Shown: one piece after another, positions 7,499 to 18,500 of the stretch | Layout: every line of letters begins with the position of its first letter | Position numbering within the stretch: the first letter of the stretch is position 1 | NCBI GenBank assembly: GCA_050945515.1 | Contig: JBMNTB010000008.1 | Coordinates: 8,831 to 72,830, forward strand | Direction of reading: 5' to 3' | Origin: UBA1046 sp050945515 | Lineage (GTDB): Bacteria; Bacillota; Clostridia; Saccharofermentanales; DTU023 | DNA: 64,000 bases | The notes under the pieces: model-generated | Databases searched by the model: none | Seen by the model: only the letters and a program-made list of their open reading frames with translations | What the model was told of the DNA's origin: nothing | Program-made: the position numbers and the translations under genes

Positions 7499-9175
7499 TC
7501 ACTTCACGGCCAGGTCGTTCCGGTTCTCTGCCGCATACCGTTTTATTTTCATGGATGAGGTCTTTGTAAATTCCCGCTCCCGCAGGTTGACCACCTGCAG
7601 CTGCTGATAGGCTGGCAGCGTCGAGTTGAGGCGGTCAATCTCATGCTGCAGCGCTCCCAAAACTTCGTAGTCCTCCATATGCTCAGTCAGTTTAGCATCC
7701 GGATATATACTGACAGCCGGCTGGACGTCATCCGCATCCCCACCGGACACAATGCCGTATACCAGTGCATCCTTGACCATGGGAATGGTCAGCACCATCT
7801 CTTCCAGCTTCTCCGGCGAGATCTTTTTCCCGTTTTTCAAAACAATCAGATTTTTAGTCCGGCCGGTAATGAACAGGTGTCCGCGGGCATTTCTTGCCCC
7901 CAGGTCGCCGGTGCGGAACCAGCCGTCCTGCAAAACGGCTGCCGTGGCCTCCGGATCCTTGTAGTAGCCGCCCATGACGCTAGGCCCCCGCACCAGGATC
8001 TCTCCGTCCACCAGCTTCATCTCGTATCCCGGCAGCAGCACCCCCACCGACTCCAGATCCCAGGACAGATTCCGATTGACCGAAATTAGTGGCGAGCACT
8101 CAGTAATGCCGTACCCTTGAAGCACCAGCACACCCAATGCTTCTAGCTGGCGGGAGATATCAGTATTCATATGGGCACCGCCACAGACAATCAGGCGTAT
8201 GTGACCAAAGTATTGGTCCCGAATCTGCTTACGTTCCCTCTGACCAACCGTGAGCCTGAACCGCCGAAACATAAAGAATCGTTTGAGCAACCGATTAACC
8301 TTTTCTTCGCACCCAGCGCGCCTAATCTGTGCCCAGACTGTGTTATAAAGGGCTTCAACCATCAGAGGTACCGCAATCACAGTCTCGGATTCTGACAGCG
8401 TCAGGTCGCGCAGCATGGTGGCTAGACTGCCATTGATGGTCAGTCGCGCGCCCTTGAGCAGAGAACAGATTACACCGCAATTGAGCCCGTAGGCGTGAAA
8501 GAACGGGAGCCCCACGAAAATCGACTGCCCTAAGTCCACAGTGGCTACAGCGGCACCCGCGTTTTGCAGCAGATTTCTGTGCGTCAGCACCACTCCCTTT
8601 GGATCCGCGGTTGTCCCGGAAGTGAATATGAGTACAGCAGGCTGCTCTGGCATCAGCGCCGGCGTCTCTGTCTCCTTTATCTCTATACCCTCGCGGTATA
8701 ACGCGCCAAACGTGCCGCCCACTGAGGTGTCGCTTTCCGGGGCAGTAAGGGAAAATATACACTGTATATCAGCATTCTGCCCCAGCATAGGCATACAGAT
8801 CGGCAGTAGGCTGGGGGAGGCAAAGACCACTTGCGCATCTGCCTGCTTGATCATACTGCGAATGGTATTATCATTTTGTTCAATGTCCACACAGATAGCC
8901 ACACCACCGCTTGACACGACGGCAAAGAAAAGCACGATCCACTCATAGCTGTTCTCCCCGACGATGGCCACTCGTTTCGCGGCCAGAGAGTGGGCGTTTA
9001 GCGCGCGCCTTAGTACCGCCACATCGTCACAGAGTGTTCGATAGGAATGACTCCGCATCTGCCCGTTTTCATCCGCATAGCAGATGGCCGGGCGGTCTCC
9101 GAATGCGGAGATCCCCTGTAAAAAGTCTGTAAAAGTGTCGTAGTATACAGTTGGATTCCAACGGTGGGTTTTCAT
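7499..9175 (-). CDS. Acyl-activating AMP ligase (long-chain acyl-CoA/ACP synthetase type)
   Basis: A 558-residue ANL-superfamily enzyme of the FadD type that adenylates a carboxylic acid. The P-loop is T-S-G-T-T-A-D-P-K-G (185-194), followed by G-Y-G-I-T-E-C-S-P, W-F-R-T-G-D-L-G, G-R-T-K-N-L-I, and a C-terminal T-S-S-M-K-I-K-R with the expected catalytic lysine. It is not an NRPS A domain: no carrier domain is fused. Its ATG overlaps the stop of the HD-GYP gene (ATGA). With a discrete ACP next door, it probably activates a fatty or aryl acid for loading onto the ACP and N-acylation of the peptide. Whether the acceptor is ACP or CoA cannot be told. Confidence 0.88.
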   Translation of the reverse strand: MKTHRWNPTVYYDTFTDFLQGISAFGDRPAICYADENGQMRSHSYRTLCDDVAVLRRALNAHSLAAKRVAIVGENSYEWIVLFFAVVSSGGVAICVDIEQNDNTIRSMIKQADAQVVFASPSLLPICMPMLGQNADIQCIFSLTAPESDTSVGGTFGALYREGIEIKETETPALMPEQPAVLIFTSGTTADPKGVVLTHRNLLQNAGAAVATVDLGQSIFVGLPFFHAYGLNCGVICSLLKGARLTINGSLATMLRDLTLSESETVIAVPLMVEALYNTVWAQIRRAGCEEKVNRLLKRFFMFRRFRLTVGQRERKQIRDQYFGHIRLIVCGGAHMNTDISRQLEALGVLVLQGYGITECSPLISVNRNLSWDLESVGVLLPGYEMKLVDGEILVRGPSVMGGYYKDPEATAAVLQDGWFRTGDLGARNARGHLFITGRTKNLIVLKNGKKISPEKLEEMVLTIPMVKDALVYGIVSGGDADDVQPAVSIYPDAKLTEHMEDYEVLGALQHEIDRLNSTLPAYQQLQVVNLREREFTKTSSMKIKRYAAENRNDLAVK

Positions 9176-10635
9176 AGTTTAAAGATCCTTTCCGCAAATA
9201 ACTCTGTTCGCTCGGTCAACGCGATCTCCTCTTTTGGCAATTTCGGGATCAGCGTGAGGAAGACGTCGACCATAGCACCGTCAAATTGGATATCCTTGTT
9301 ATCCCTTAACTGTTTGGCGGCCTCTTCAAAGGTCATCTTAGACCTGTAGCGGCGGGTAGACGTCATGGCGTCAAATGCATCGGCAATGGAAATGATCCGC
9401 GACTCCTCCGGGATTTCCTCTCCGATCAGGCCATCGGGGTAGCCACCGCCGCCATATCGCTCATGGTGGCTCCGCACAATGGGCACAATCTCACGAAAAT
9501 GTGTAATCGCCGACAAAATGGAGCAGCCATACTGCGGATGCTTACGAATGACGTCGAGTTCCTCATTGGTCAGTCGACGCTCAGCCAGTAGGATTTCATC
9601 AGGCACCGCCATTTTCCCTATGTCATGTAACAGGCCAGCCAGCTGCACTCGCTCACAGAATCGCTCTTCCTTCCCCAGCGCAACTGCTAATTGGATAGCG
9701 TAATAGGCAACGCGGTCGGAATGACCGCGGGTGTAAATGTCCTTCGCGTCGACCATGAGACGCAGCGCCTGGATTACCTCGAGGTAACCCGTCTTGACTC
9801 GTGTCATCAGAGCGTTGTTTTCCAGCGCCGACGCGCACTGACGGGAAAAGATCTCGAAGAGTCGCTCCTGATAAAACCCCGGCTTATTCTGCGTTTCCAG
9901 AGCGAGAACGCCAACGGCATTGCCGTCGGTATCCTGGAGCAGCGTCCGCATGCATAGCTTTTTCTCTTCCATGTCCTCAATCTGCCCCAGTAACTGCTGC
10001 GGCGTCGTGCCGTCTAGTGCTTCAAATTTCTTTCCGAAGGCGTAACGCAAAAGCTTCCGCGGTGCCGCCTCCGACCAAGCCGCCAAAAAACCACTTGTAC
10101 AGGTCCAAAGTCGTTTGGCAATCTTCAGGATAGGCGGCGCTTCCAAAGCATCGACCGTACGGAAGCTGTAGATCTCAGGTAGCGCGTTTGCCAACTCGGC
10201 CAGGCTTTTCTGATAAGCTTTGATAGTACGCATGTGATCAATGGATTTGATGCACGATTCCACCAGAAGCTCCAGCTGGTCAAAGCGGTCACTCTTTTCA
10301 TAATAGCCCTGAATGTCCAGAGCGCGTATGGTGCGGATAGGTGGAACCATACTCTTATGCCCGGTAAGAAGAATTATGAACAGATCCTGATTAAAGGTGC
10401 GTATCTGCTCTACCACTTGATCTCCGCAGATAGGCGTCATCAGGAAGTCCAGAAGTAGAATGTCATAGTTGCCGACCCGTATACGTTCGATGGCAGCATA
10501 GGGATCGTTTTCAATATCAACACGATAGCCGAGCGGTTGAAAATAAGACTGAATGGTCTCGGTCATGATAGGGTCATCGTCCAACGTCAAAATCGAGTAT
10601 TTATTTTCATCTGCCCTATATCGTTTTTTTCTCAT
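9172..10635 (-). CDS. Response regulator: REC, GAF-like, HD-GYP
   Basis: A 487-residue protein. Residues 12-125 form a receiver domain with acidic residues D19-D21, phospho-acceptor Asp63 (L-L-D-F-L-M) and Lys114. Residues 155-275 look like a GAF-type sensor domain. The HD-GYP domain has G-H-S-D-R-V at 304, H-D-I-G-K at 337-341 and H-H-E-R-Y-G-G-G-G-Y-P-D-G at 390-402, so it should be an active cyclic-di-GMP phosphodiesterase. There is no DNA-binding domain. The start is ATG at 10635, with GGAGG 6-10 bases upstream and an ATGA overlap with the kinase gene; an in-frame start 7 codons earlier is less likely. It is the probable partner of the kinase. Confidence 0.9.
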   Translation of the reverse strand: MRKKRYRADENKYSILTLDDDPIMTETIQSYFQPLGYRVDIENDPYAAIERIRVGNYDILLLDFLMTPICGDQVVEQIRTFNQDLFIILLTGHKSMVPPIRTIRALDIQGYYEKSDRFDQLELLVESCIKSIDHMRTIKAYQKSLAELANALPEIYSFRTVDALEAPPILKIAKRLWTCTSGFLAAWSEAAPRKLLRYAFGKKFEALDGTTPQQLLGQIEDMEEKKLCMRTLLQDTDGNAVGVLALETQNKPGFYQERLFEIFSRQCASALENNALMTRVKTGYLEVIQALRLMVDAKDIYTRGHSDRVAYYAIQLAVALGKEERFCERVQLAGLLHDIGKMAVPDEILLAERRLTNEELDVIRKHPQYGCSILSAITHFREIVPIVRSHHERYGGGGYPDGLIGEEIPEESRIISIADAFDAMTSTRRYRSKMTFEEAAKQLRDNKDIQFDGAMVDVFLTLIPKLPKEEIALTERTELFAERIFKL

Positions 10636-12521
10636 GTTCTTGTTACCTCCCCGCATTCAATGCGTGAAATAGAGACCATTTCCAAAGGGATGGAAAACCC
10701 AAATATAGCTCCTCCACCAGGGTTGTCTTTAGCCCACATGAAACCGCCGAACTTCCCCCGCACAATCGAGTTGGATATAAACAATCCTAAGCCTGTCCCC
10801 TTGGTGCCTTTGCTGGTAATCATCTCGCGGAACAGCCGATCGCGCACCCGCGCGTCAATCCCACTGCCTGTATCCTTCACATATATGCTGAGATGTGTCT
10901 CATCTTCTTCGACCCCGATGTATATTTCTTTCATTTCTGAGTCCCTCTCTGCGTAAATAGCGTTCCCCACCAAATTATTGATCACCTGAATCAGATTATT
11001 GATATCTCCGGTGAGTATGATACGCTCCTGGGGGTCGTATTCCAAAATTAGCTTGCAGCCGCTGGTCATCAACTCGTGCCGCATGAGTAGTGCCGTGCGC
11101 CTTATGAGCTCATCGAGGGTAAATTCACGCTTCTCTAAGTTGTCCAGATGGGTGGTCTGATCCTTGATCGCTGTGATAATATCAGACATATATGAACAGG
11201 AAGTACTGATCTTGCCCAGCCACTCGTCGATCTCCTCATATATCTCAAGGTAGTCCTCCAGGACAACCTCCTCATCTCCCAGGGATTCCCGCGCCTCCTG
11301 CACCAGCCTACTGGTGGCCGCGGTGCAACCCGCAATGCTCATGATCGGCGTCTTCAGGTTATGGGCCAGACCACCCACCATTTGCCCCAAAAAGGCTAGT
11401 CGATCCTGTTCCATCATGCGCGTCTGACTCTCATGCAACTGTTGCATGCCCTTTTTGACTTGCGAGATGTCCTTGAAGACTACCACAAACCCGGATATCT
11501 TGCCATCAATTTCCAAAGGTGTAATATCTACCATGTAGTAATATTTTTTGCTCGACTCACCGTCCTTCTCGGGCACTATCATCGCCTGCTCATAGGTGAG
11601 CGGAACTTGGCTCTCCGCGCAGGATTGCACTGCTGAGATCAAAATATAGAGTGCCGACTGCCCGTCATTATCTTTTTCGTCGATGCAGTCTTTCAGGTAC
11701 TTATTGGTAGTGATCCCGTAGAATTGCCCGAACACAGTCCGAAAGCGCTGGTTTTCATTTACCACAAGGCCAGATTCGTTGAGCACCAGATATCCGTCCG
11801 AGATCCAGTCCAAAATATGCTGTGTGGCCACTGGAACAATATCCAGCAGATGAAGTCGGTAAATGGCTATAAACGTGCAGATCAACGTCGCGGTAAAGCT
11901 GAGAGGCGTGGCAAAAATAGAGAGGTCTGCAATCCCGAAAGTAGCCACCATACTGACCACTAGCGGCACCAGCTCCCCCAGCACCAGCATGGTGACCTGC
12001 ATCCTATAGAGTCGGTTACGGCTCTTGACGCCGAAGCGAATGAGCAGGATAGTAGCTACAATCAGGCAAATATAGGTATAGGCACCCGAGATGAGCATAT
12101 ACGGTCCAAATACCAGTTCGCTGCGTACCACGGCAAACACGCGGTAATGCAAGTGATGAAGAGGGTTAGTCCAAACTATGATATTGGTGATAATCGGGAT
12201 AATGAGTAGCAGAAACCAGCGCCTCGGCATTTGCACCTTGCCAGTGATAAATGCGAGGGCGATCAACAGCATGATGACCGGAGTAAAAGCACCACCGATA
12301 TAGCTCAGGGAATCCAACACAAACAGCGCCTTCATGTCCACCGGGTCGACAAAAGCGATGCCAAGCATGGCAAGTAGCCAAACGAGAAAGACCACACAAA
12401 GCCAAACGTAAAGCTTCTGAATCAACTGTTGACGCTTAGTGGAAAACAGATTCCAAATGAGGAATATGGTGCAGATCAAAATGAGCCATAAGATCATAAT
12501 AATTTCAAAGTTGCTGATCAC
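10632..12521 (-). CDS. Sensor histidine kinase with 7TM-type N-terminal region and PAS domain
   Basis: A 629-residue membrane kinase. Residues 5-222 hold about seven hydrophobic helices with the H-H-L-H-Y region at 122-126 typical of 7TM histidine kinase sensors. A PAS-like domain spans about 235-355. The dimerisation helix has L-A-H-N-L-K-T-P with phospho-His387. The ATPase domain shows an N box (N-N-L-V-G-N-A-I), D-T-G-S-G-I and G-T-G-L-G-L-F-I-S-N. The start is GTG with GGAGGGAGAAAG upstream. It lies 47 bp after the NRPS gene and overlaps the response regulator. Its place in the operon suggests that it senses something linked to the NRPS product; the ligand is unknown. Confidence 0.9.
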   Translation of the reverse strand: MISNFEIIMILWLILICTIFLIWNLFSTKRQQLIQKLYVWLCVVFLVWLLAMLGIAFVDPVDMKALFVLDSLSYIGGAFTPVIMLLIALAFITGKVQMPRRWFLLLIIPIITNIIVWTNPLHHLHYRVFAVVRSELVFGPYMLISGAYTYICLIVATILLIRFGVKSRNRLYRMQVTMLVLGELVPLVVSMVATFGIADLSIFATPLSFTATLICTFIAIYRLHLLDIVPVATQHILDWISDGYLVLNESGLVVNENQRFRTVFGQFYGITTNKYLKDCIDEKDNDGQSALYILISAVQSCAESQVPLTYEQAMIVPEKDGESSKKYYYMVDITPLEIDGKISGFVVVFKDISQVKKGMQQLHESQTRMMEQDRLAFLGQMVGGLAHNLKTPIMSIAGCTAATSRLVQEARESLGDEEVVLEDYLEIYEEIDEWLGKISTSCSYMSDIITAIKDQTTHLDNLEKREFTLDELIRRTALLMRHELMTSGCKLILEYDPQERIILTGDINNLIQVINNLVGNAIYAERDSEMKEIYIGVEEDETHLSIYVKDTGSGIDARVRDRLFREMITSKGTKGTGLGLFISNSIVRGKFGGFMWAKDNPGGGAIFGFSIPLEMVSISRIECGEVTRT

Positions 12522-12568
12522 CTTTCTCCCTCCTCTACCATCTTTCTCCTTCCTCCGATGTTGTAAGA

Positions 12569-15500
12569 TCAGATAAACGCATCCAGCACCCGGCGCACGT
12601 CTGTGTCCGGCCAGTGAAAGCCAGCTGCGGCCATACTGCTTTGAGTAAGTGTCGTGGATACCGTAATGGAGGCTACATCACTCTGAAACTGGTTCCACAG
12701 TTCGACAACCGCGTCAACTTCAGGGGATGTGCCATCGGCGACCCGCTTGGAGAGCAAGGTGGCAAACTCCGACTCGGACAGAATCTGCAATCCCGTGATT
12801 ACCTTGGCAAGGGTCTCTCCCATAGGGGCAGGGTTGGGTTCAATGATATGGCTCACGGTGTGCGGGGTGTGGCGGAGAACTACAATGGCCTCGGCACAGA
12901 TGTCCACCGGCGTTAATTCCAGCGGCATCATCGCCATAACATCCGGCAGTGCGCCCAGCACCGAAATACCACGTACCGCGCGATAGAAAGCATTAGACGC
13001 CTGGTTCCGCTGGAATACACCGTCCGACGCACGGCCCACAAGGCGTCCGATCCGGAAAATTCGGGCGCATAGCCCCTGCTCAATCGCTCGACATACCTCC
13101 TGTTCGGCCAAAAACTTGCTCCTGGTATAGAAGTTGTCTGCCCAATTCTGCCCTATGTCTAAATCGTTTTCAGTGAAGATACAGGTACGCTGCGGCATCG
13201 CCTGCAGATGGGATCCACTGACACTGATTGTGGAGATGTGATAGAGAGCAGCGTTTGCCCGGCGGGTAAAGTCGGTCACCTGTTTTGTCCCCTCCAGATT
13301 TGTGGCAAGAAGGGCATCGTCGGCCGCATAGTGGCGTACGTCGGCCGCAGCGTGGAAAACCGCATTCACCTGCGCTTGGAGCGCTGTGTACTGCACAGCC
13401 GGGAGACCCAGGTTCGGCTGCGTGATATCCCCTTCCAGAATCTCTATCCGCGTGCCCTTGCGTTTTGTCCAACCGTTCCCGAAATACCAGGAGAGAGTCT
13501 CCCAGAGACGGTCGGGGCGCCCGCCGCGCAAAAGACAGATCACCTTTTCAGCCCCATGCTCCAGCAAGCTACGCAACAGATGCGCACCCAGAAATCCGGT
13601 CGCGCCGGTCAGCAGAACGGTGGTCAGCGCTGGTTGGATTTGATTTGCCATCTGCGGCACCTGCGCTGTGACATTCAGCACTTCCATAGGAGGCGCAGAC
13701 GGCATCTGCGCGGGATCCGCCGCCAATGGCGAAGAGGATGCATAAGCCGAGAGCATCAGCGCCTGCTTCTGCGCGGTCGGTACACGATAAAAGTCGGCCA
13801 GCGTCATGCTGATCCCACGGTTAAAGTATTCGCTCAAAACACTCAGCGCCGAGAGCGAAGTGCCGCCCTGTTCAAAGAAAGAAACCTCCGCGCTGAGATT
13901 TTGATTTTTCAGGATGGTCCTCCAGATCGCCAGCAATTCCTCGGCGTTCATCACCTGCGCTACGCCCGGTTTGGTACCTGATGTTGCCGTAGGTAGCGGT
14001 ACCGAAGGCTGGGGCGAAACGTGCCCAGTCTCACAATTCGGCTCCGCCTCGAGGACGGGGATGGAACTGTGTTCCAAGGCGGACTTGTCCTCTTCTTCGG
14101 ACACGGTCTCTGCCACAGAAGTGACCGATGAGCGACTCTGATCAAGGATAGGTGTGCTCGGCGGCGCCGCGTTGTCCGGTTCCAAGAACATGTCCCTAAT
14201 GGCGAGCATGTCCAGCTTTCCGCTGGCATTATAGGGCAACTGACGCAGAACAAGAATTCGGGACGGGATCATATAAGAAGGCAGACTTCGTTCCAGCTCC
14301 TGCTTGAGCGAAGGCGATTGCAGGGTCTCCGGTGTAACAACGGCATACAGCGTCGTGGAACCGTCCGGGTTGCTTACCGGGACTGCGACCGCCTGTTCAG
14401 CGCCCGCATTCAGTAGAGCCTCGGTAATTTCAACCAATTCGACGCGATTACCGTTGATTTTGATCTGCCCGTCGGTCCGTCCGAAACACTCGATCCGTCC
14501 GTCACTGCGCAGCCGGCCGATGTCGCCGCTGCGGTACATTTTTTCACCGGGGAAAAAGGGATCGGGCAGGAACACGGCCTGGGTCAGGTCGGGACGGGCA
14601 ACATACCCGTCGGCGAGACAGCGGCCTGCCACATAGAGTTCCCCGCGCACAGTGGGCAAGACCGGACGTAGCTCCTGATCCAGCACATAGATGCGGCAGT
14701 TGTCCAGCGGCGTCCCAATGGTCACAGGCTCCCCCGCTGACAATTCCTCCGCCGTCACATAGACCGCCGTTTCGGTGGGCCCGTACATGTTGATCAGACG
14801 TCCGGCACAGGACGCTTTGAACTTGGCCACAAGGGAGGCGGTAACCATTTCACCCGCCACAATCGTAAAGGACAGCAAGGCGATGGACTGGGCAAAGGCG
14901 TTATTACTCAGGCACATTTGCAGACGGCTGGGTGTAAACTGCGCGATACGGGGCTGATGAGCGCGGATCAGTTCGGCTAGCCGCCACGGCAGGAGCATCT
15001 CCTCTTCGTCTGCCAGCACGACAGCAAAGCCCTGGGCCAGCGCTAACAACGTCTCGGTAATAAAGATGTCAAAGGTGACGTTAGTGATACAAAGGACCGG
15101 CCCCTCTTCCCCCTTCATCCAAACACGCATACTCTCCAGCAGATTGGCCAGCGCACGGTGGGGAATTTGTACCCCCTTCGGTTTCCCGGTCGAGCCCGAG
15201 GTAAACAATATATACATCGGGGCTGTCCCCGGCGGGATATGCGTCTGCGCGATGGGATCCGCCGGCTCACTGGTACGCACAACAGGGCGCACACACGCCT
15301 CCTCCGGCAGTTCCGCCGCTGTCTGGTCGTCGCAGAGAATCACCCTCACATCGGCGGTTTCCAGCATATAGGCTATGCGGGCAGGCGGGTAATCCGATAG
15401 GAAAGGAACATAGACCGCACCGGCCTTCAAGATGCCAAGGAGAGCAGCGAGCAGCGTGGGAGAGCGCCGACAGGCCAGACCCACCCGGTCGCCCGGGCAG

Positions 15501-18500
15501 ACCCCATGCCGCACCAGAAGCCCCGCCAGTAGGCAGGCCTGCTCCTCCAGTTCGCCATAGGTGACCACTTGGTCGTGCCAGATCACCGCCGCGGCCTGTG
15601 GGTGATCCTGCGCCTCCTCCTCGATGGTGCAGTGGACAGGCAGGTCGAGATAAGGGACCACGCGGCGATTCGGTTGGTCAAAGAACCGCCGTTGATCCGC
15701 AGGCGCCAGGAAACGCAGCTCCTGCACAGTTGCCGGCGGTCGGTCAGAAACCAGCTGCCGCAGCAGATAGGCAAAGCAACGGCCGAAAAAGGCGATGGTC
15801 TCCCGCTCAAACAGACTTGAAGCATATTCTATAAAGAACTGATAGCACTCGTCCTGCTTGACAGCTTCTACACTTAAATCCATTTTGGCCGTCTTGGTCG
15901 AGATGGGCAGGTACTGCAGGTCGATATCATCCAACCTGAACCCCGCGGTATCCAACGGGCGTACTTGAAACAGTACCTGATAAAGCGGGTTCTGTGCCGT
16001 AGTGCGCGGGAAGTTATGAAGGGACAGGATCTGCTCCAGCGGATAATCCGCATGGTCGATCATGCCCAGTGTGCCGGCCTTCACCTGTTCAAAATAGGTG
16101 TGCAGATCGCCTGCCGGCCGCAAGCGCAGCGGCATGGTGCCCATCAGCGGCCCGCAAATATTGCGCAGCTCCGGCCGCGTACGGTAGGAGATCGGCGTGC
16201 CGATTACCACATCTTCCTGCCCGGACAGCTTGGCCAGCAGCAGGCCAAACGTGCCCGCCAGGAACATATAGGCGGTGAGCTCCCGCATCTCACAATAGCG
16301 ATCGATTGCGCGGCTGACATCCTCCGAGAGGGTCAACCGCTCGCTGTCACCGCAAAAATCGAATACAGACGGTCGCGGACGGTCCAGCGGCAGCTCCAAT
16401 GTGCCGGAATAGCCCTCCAGTTCCCGTCTCCAAAAGTCTTTGTTCTCTTCCTCCTCCGGGGGAGTATGCTCATCGCGGTACCAGGCGTAGTCCAAATAGG
16501 ACAAATGGGCCGACGGAATCTCTCCCCGATAATAGGTGCTGAGCCGGTCGAGCAGCAGCGGCGTGCTGACGCCGTCCGCTATTATATGATGTAGATCCAC
16601 CAGAAGATACCAGCGTTCTTCCTCGTCCTGCCAAAGCGCAGCACGTATCAGTGGTGCGCGGGACAGATCAAATGGTTGCAAAAATTGTGCGAACGCCTCC
16701 CCGCTATCGGACGCAGTGAGCACTGGCAGCTCAAACTCCGCCTCTTCGGCTACACAGGCCACAACCTCCCCCTCCTGGGGGACAAAAGCGGTGCGAAACA
16801 TAACGTCGTCCCGTATCATGGCACGAAACGCATGGGTAAGCCGCGCCGCATCCGGCCGCTCACTCATGAGAAACGCGCCGGGCATGTGATAGGCAAAACC
16901 GCTGGAATCCATGTGGGACTGCACATAAATGCTCTTTTGCATAGCGGAGAGCGGGTAAGTCGAGCGGGCGGGCGCAGCGGAAATGGTCTCGGTCGTTGTC
17001 TCGGCCTGTCCCAGCGAGAGGAATTCCTCCAGACGCTGTACCGTTCGGCAAGCATACAGATCGGAGACCAACAGCCGCACGCCGAAGCGCTCCTCGATTA
17101 GGCCAAGGGTCTCCATCGCGTTCAGCGAATTACCTCCGCAGAGGAAGTAGTCACTGTCAACACGCAAATTCGGTTTTTTCAAAACGGTCTGGAACACAGT
17201 AAGCAGCCGGGCCTGCCGTTCATTCTCCACCGGCCGCTGGCCCTCCTCTTGTGACGGTAACGGCAGCAGGTGTTCCTCCACCTTCCCATTTGCCGAAAGG
17301 GGGATGGACTCAACTTGTAAAATATTGGTGGGAATCATGTAGCGCGGCAGATGGGCGGCGGCATAGGTCAGCAACTCGACCTCGGGGATGTGGTGGTCTG
17401 CCACATAGTAACCCACCAGCATATGGCTGTCATCCCGCTCCCAAACACGAACCACCGCATCGGTGACCTCCGGATGGCCGCGCAAGCAGACCGCGATTTC
17501 CTGCGGATCTACCCGCATCCCGCGCAACTTTACCTGCCGGTCGCACCGGCCGGCCAGCAGCAACTCCCCATCTTCAGTCCAACAGGCAAGATCGCCGGTC
17601 TTATAGAGGGTCTCCCCCATTTCAAATGGGCTGGGGAGGAAACTGGCCTCTGTCAACTCGGGCGCATTGCGGTAGCCGCGCCCAACGCAGATGCCACCCA
17701 CATACAGTTCTCCATAGACATGTACGGGCAACGGCTGAAGTTCATTGTCCAAAACATAAAGATGGCAGTTCTCCATCGGGCGGCCGATGGTAATCCGCTC
17801 GGCACAGTCAACCCGCGCACAGCTAACCGCCACTGTCGTCTCCGCCGGGCCGTACTGATTATAGATACGCGCATCGGTGTAGCCTTTCAATCGCTGCAAT
17901 AGCTCACCGGTCAATACCTCGCCGCCGCAGACGATACTCTCCAGTCTGCGCAACGCCTTGGTAAATTCCGCATTCTGCATCAGCGCAGATAGGCGTGACG
18001 GCGTCGTTGACAGGAAGCCGACACCATACTCCCAGATCAGGCGCGCCAAAGCAGTCGGATTTTCCTGCTGCGGCTCATCCGTCAGCAGGACGGTACGCCC
18101 GCACAGAAGAGCTACCACACTCTCCAGCAGGAAGGCGTCAAATCCCACGTTGCATAGCGAGAGTACCGCGCCCCCCTTGCTATAGATAGGGCGCATGGTC
18201 ATTGCGAGATTGAGCAGGCTCTTCTGCCGAATTTCCACACCCTTCGGCTGTCCGGTACTGCCAGATGTGTAAACAACATAGGCCAGGTCGTCCGGATGGC
18301 CGCGCCGAACGGGCGCCGAATCGTATGGCAGGGAATCATAGTCCAGGAACGGAATATCGAGCGCACCCAGAGGTTGAGTGAGCTCCGGGATGGAAAGTAG
18401 CCGTGCCGCACCGCTCTGTTGAAGGATGTTCAGGATGCGCTGGGTAGGCAGATCAAGCGGTAGGAGCAGCCAGGCACAGTTTGCCTGCATGATGCCCACC

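Noticed and set aside
9172..12521. Kinase and HD-GYP genes as a DNA-binding two-component system for the NRPS promoter
   Set aside because: The response regulator has no DNA-binding domain; its output is HD-GYP, so direct promoter control by this pair is not supported.
13208..13981. 257-codon plus-strand ORF inside the NRPS gene
   Set aside because: It mirrors the GC-rich NRPS reading frame and shows no protein family features; typical shadow ORF.
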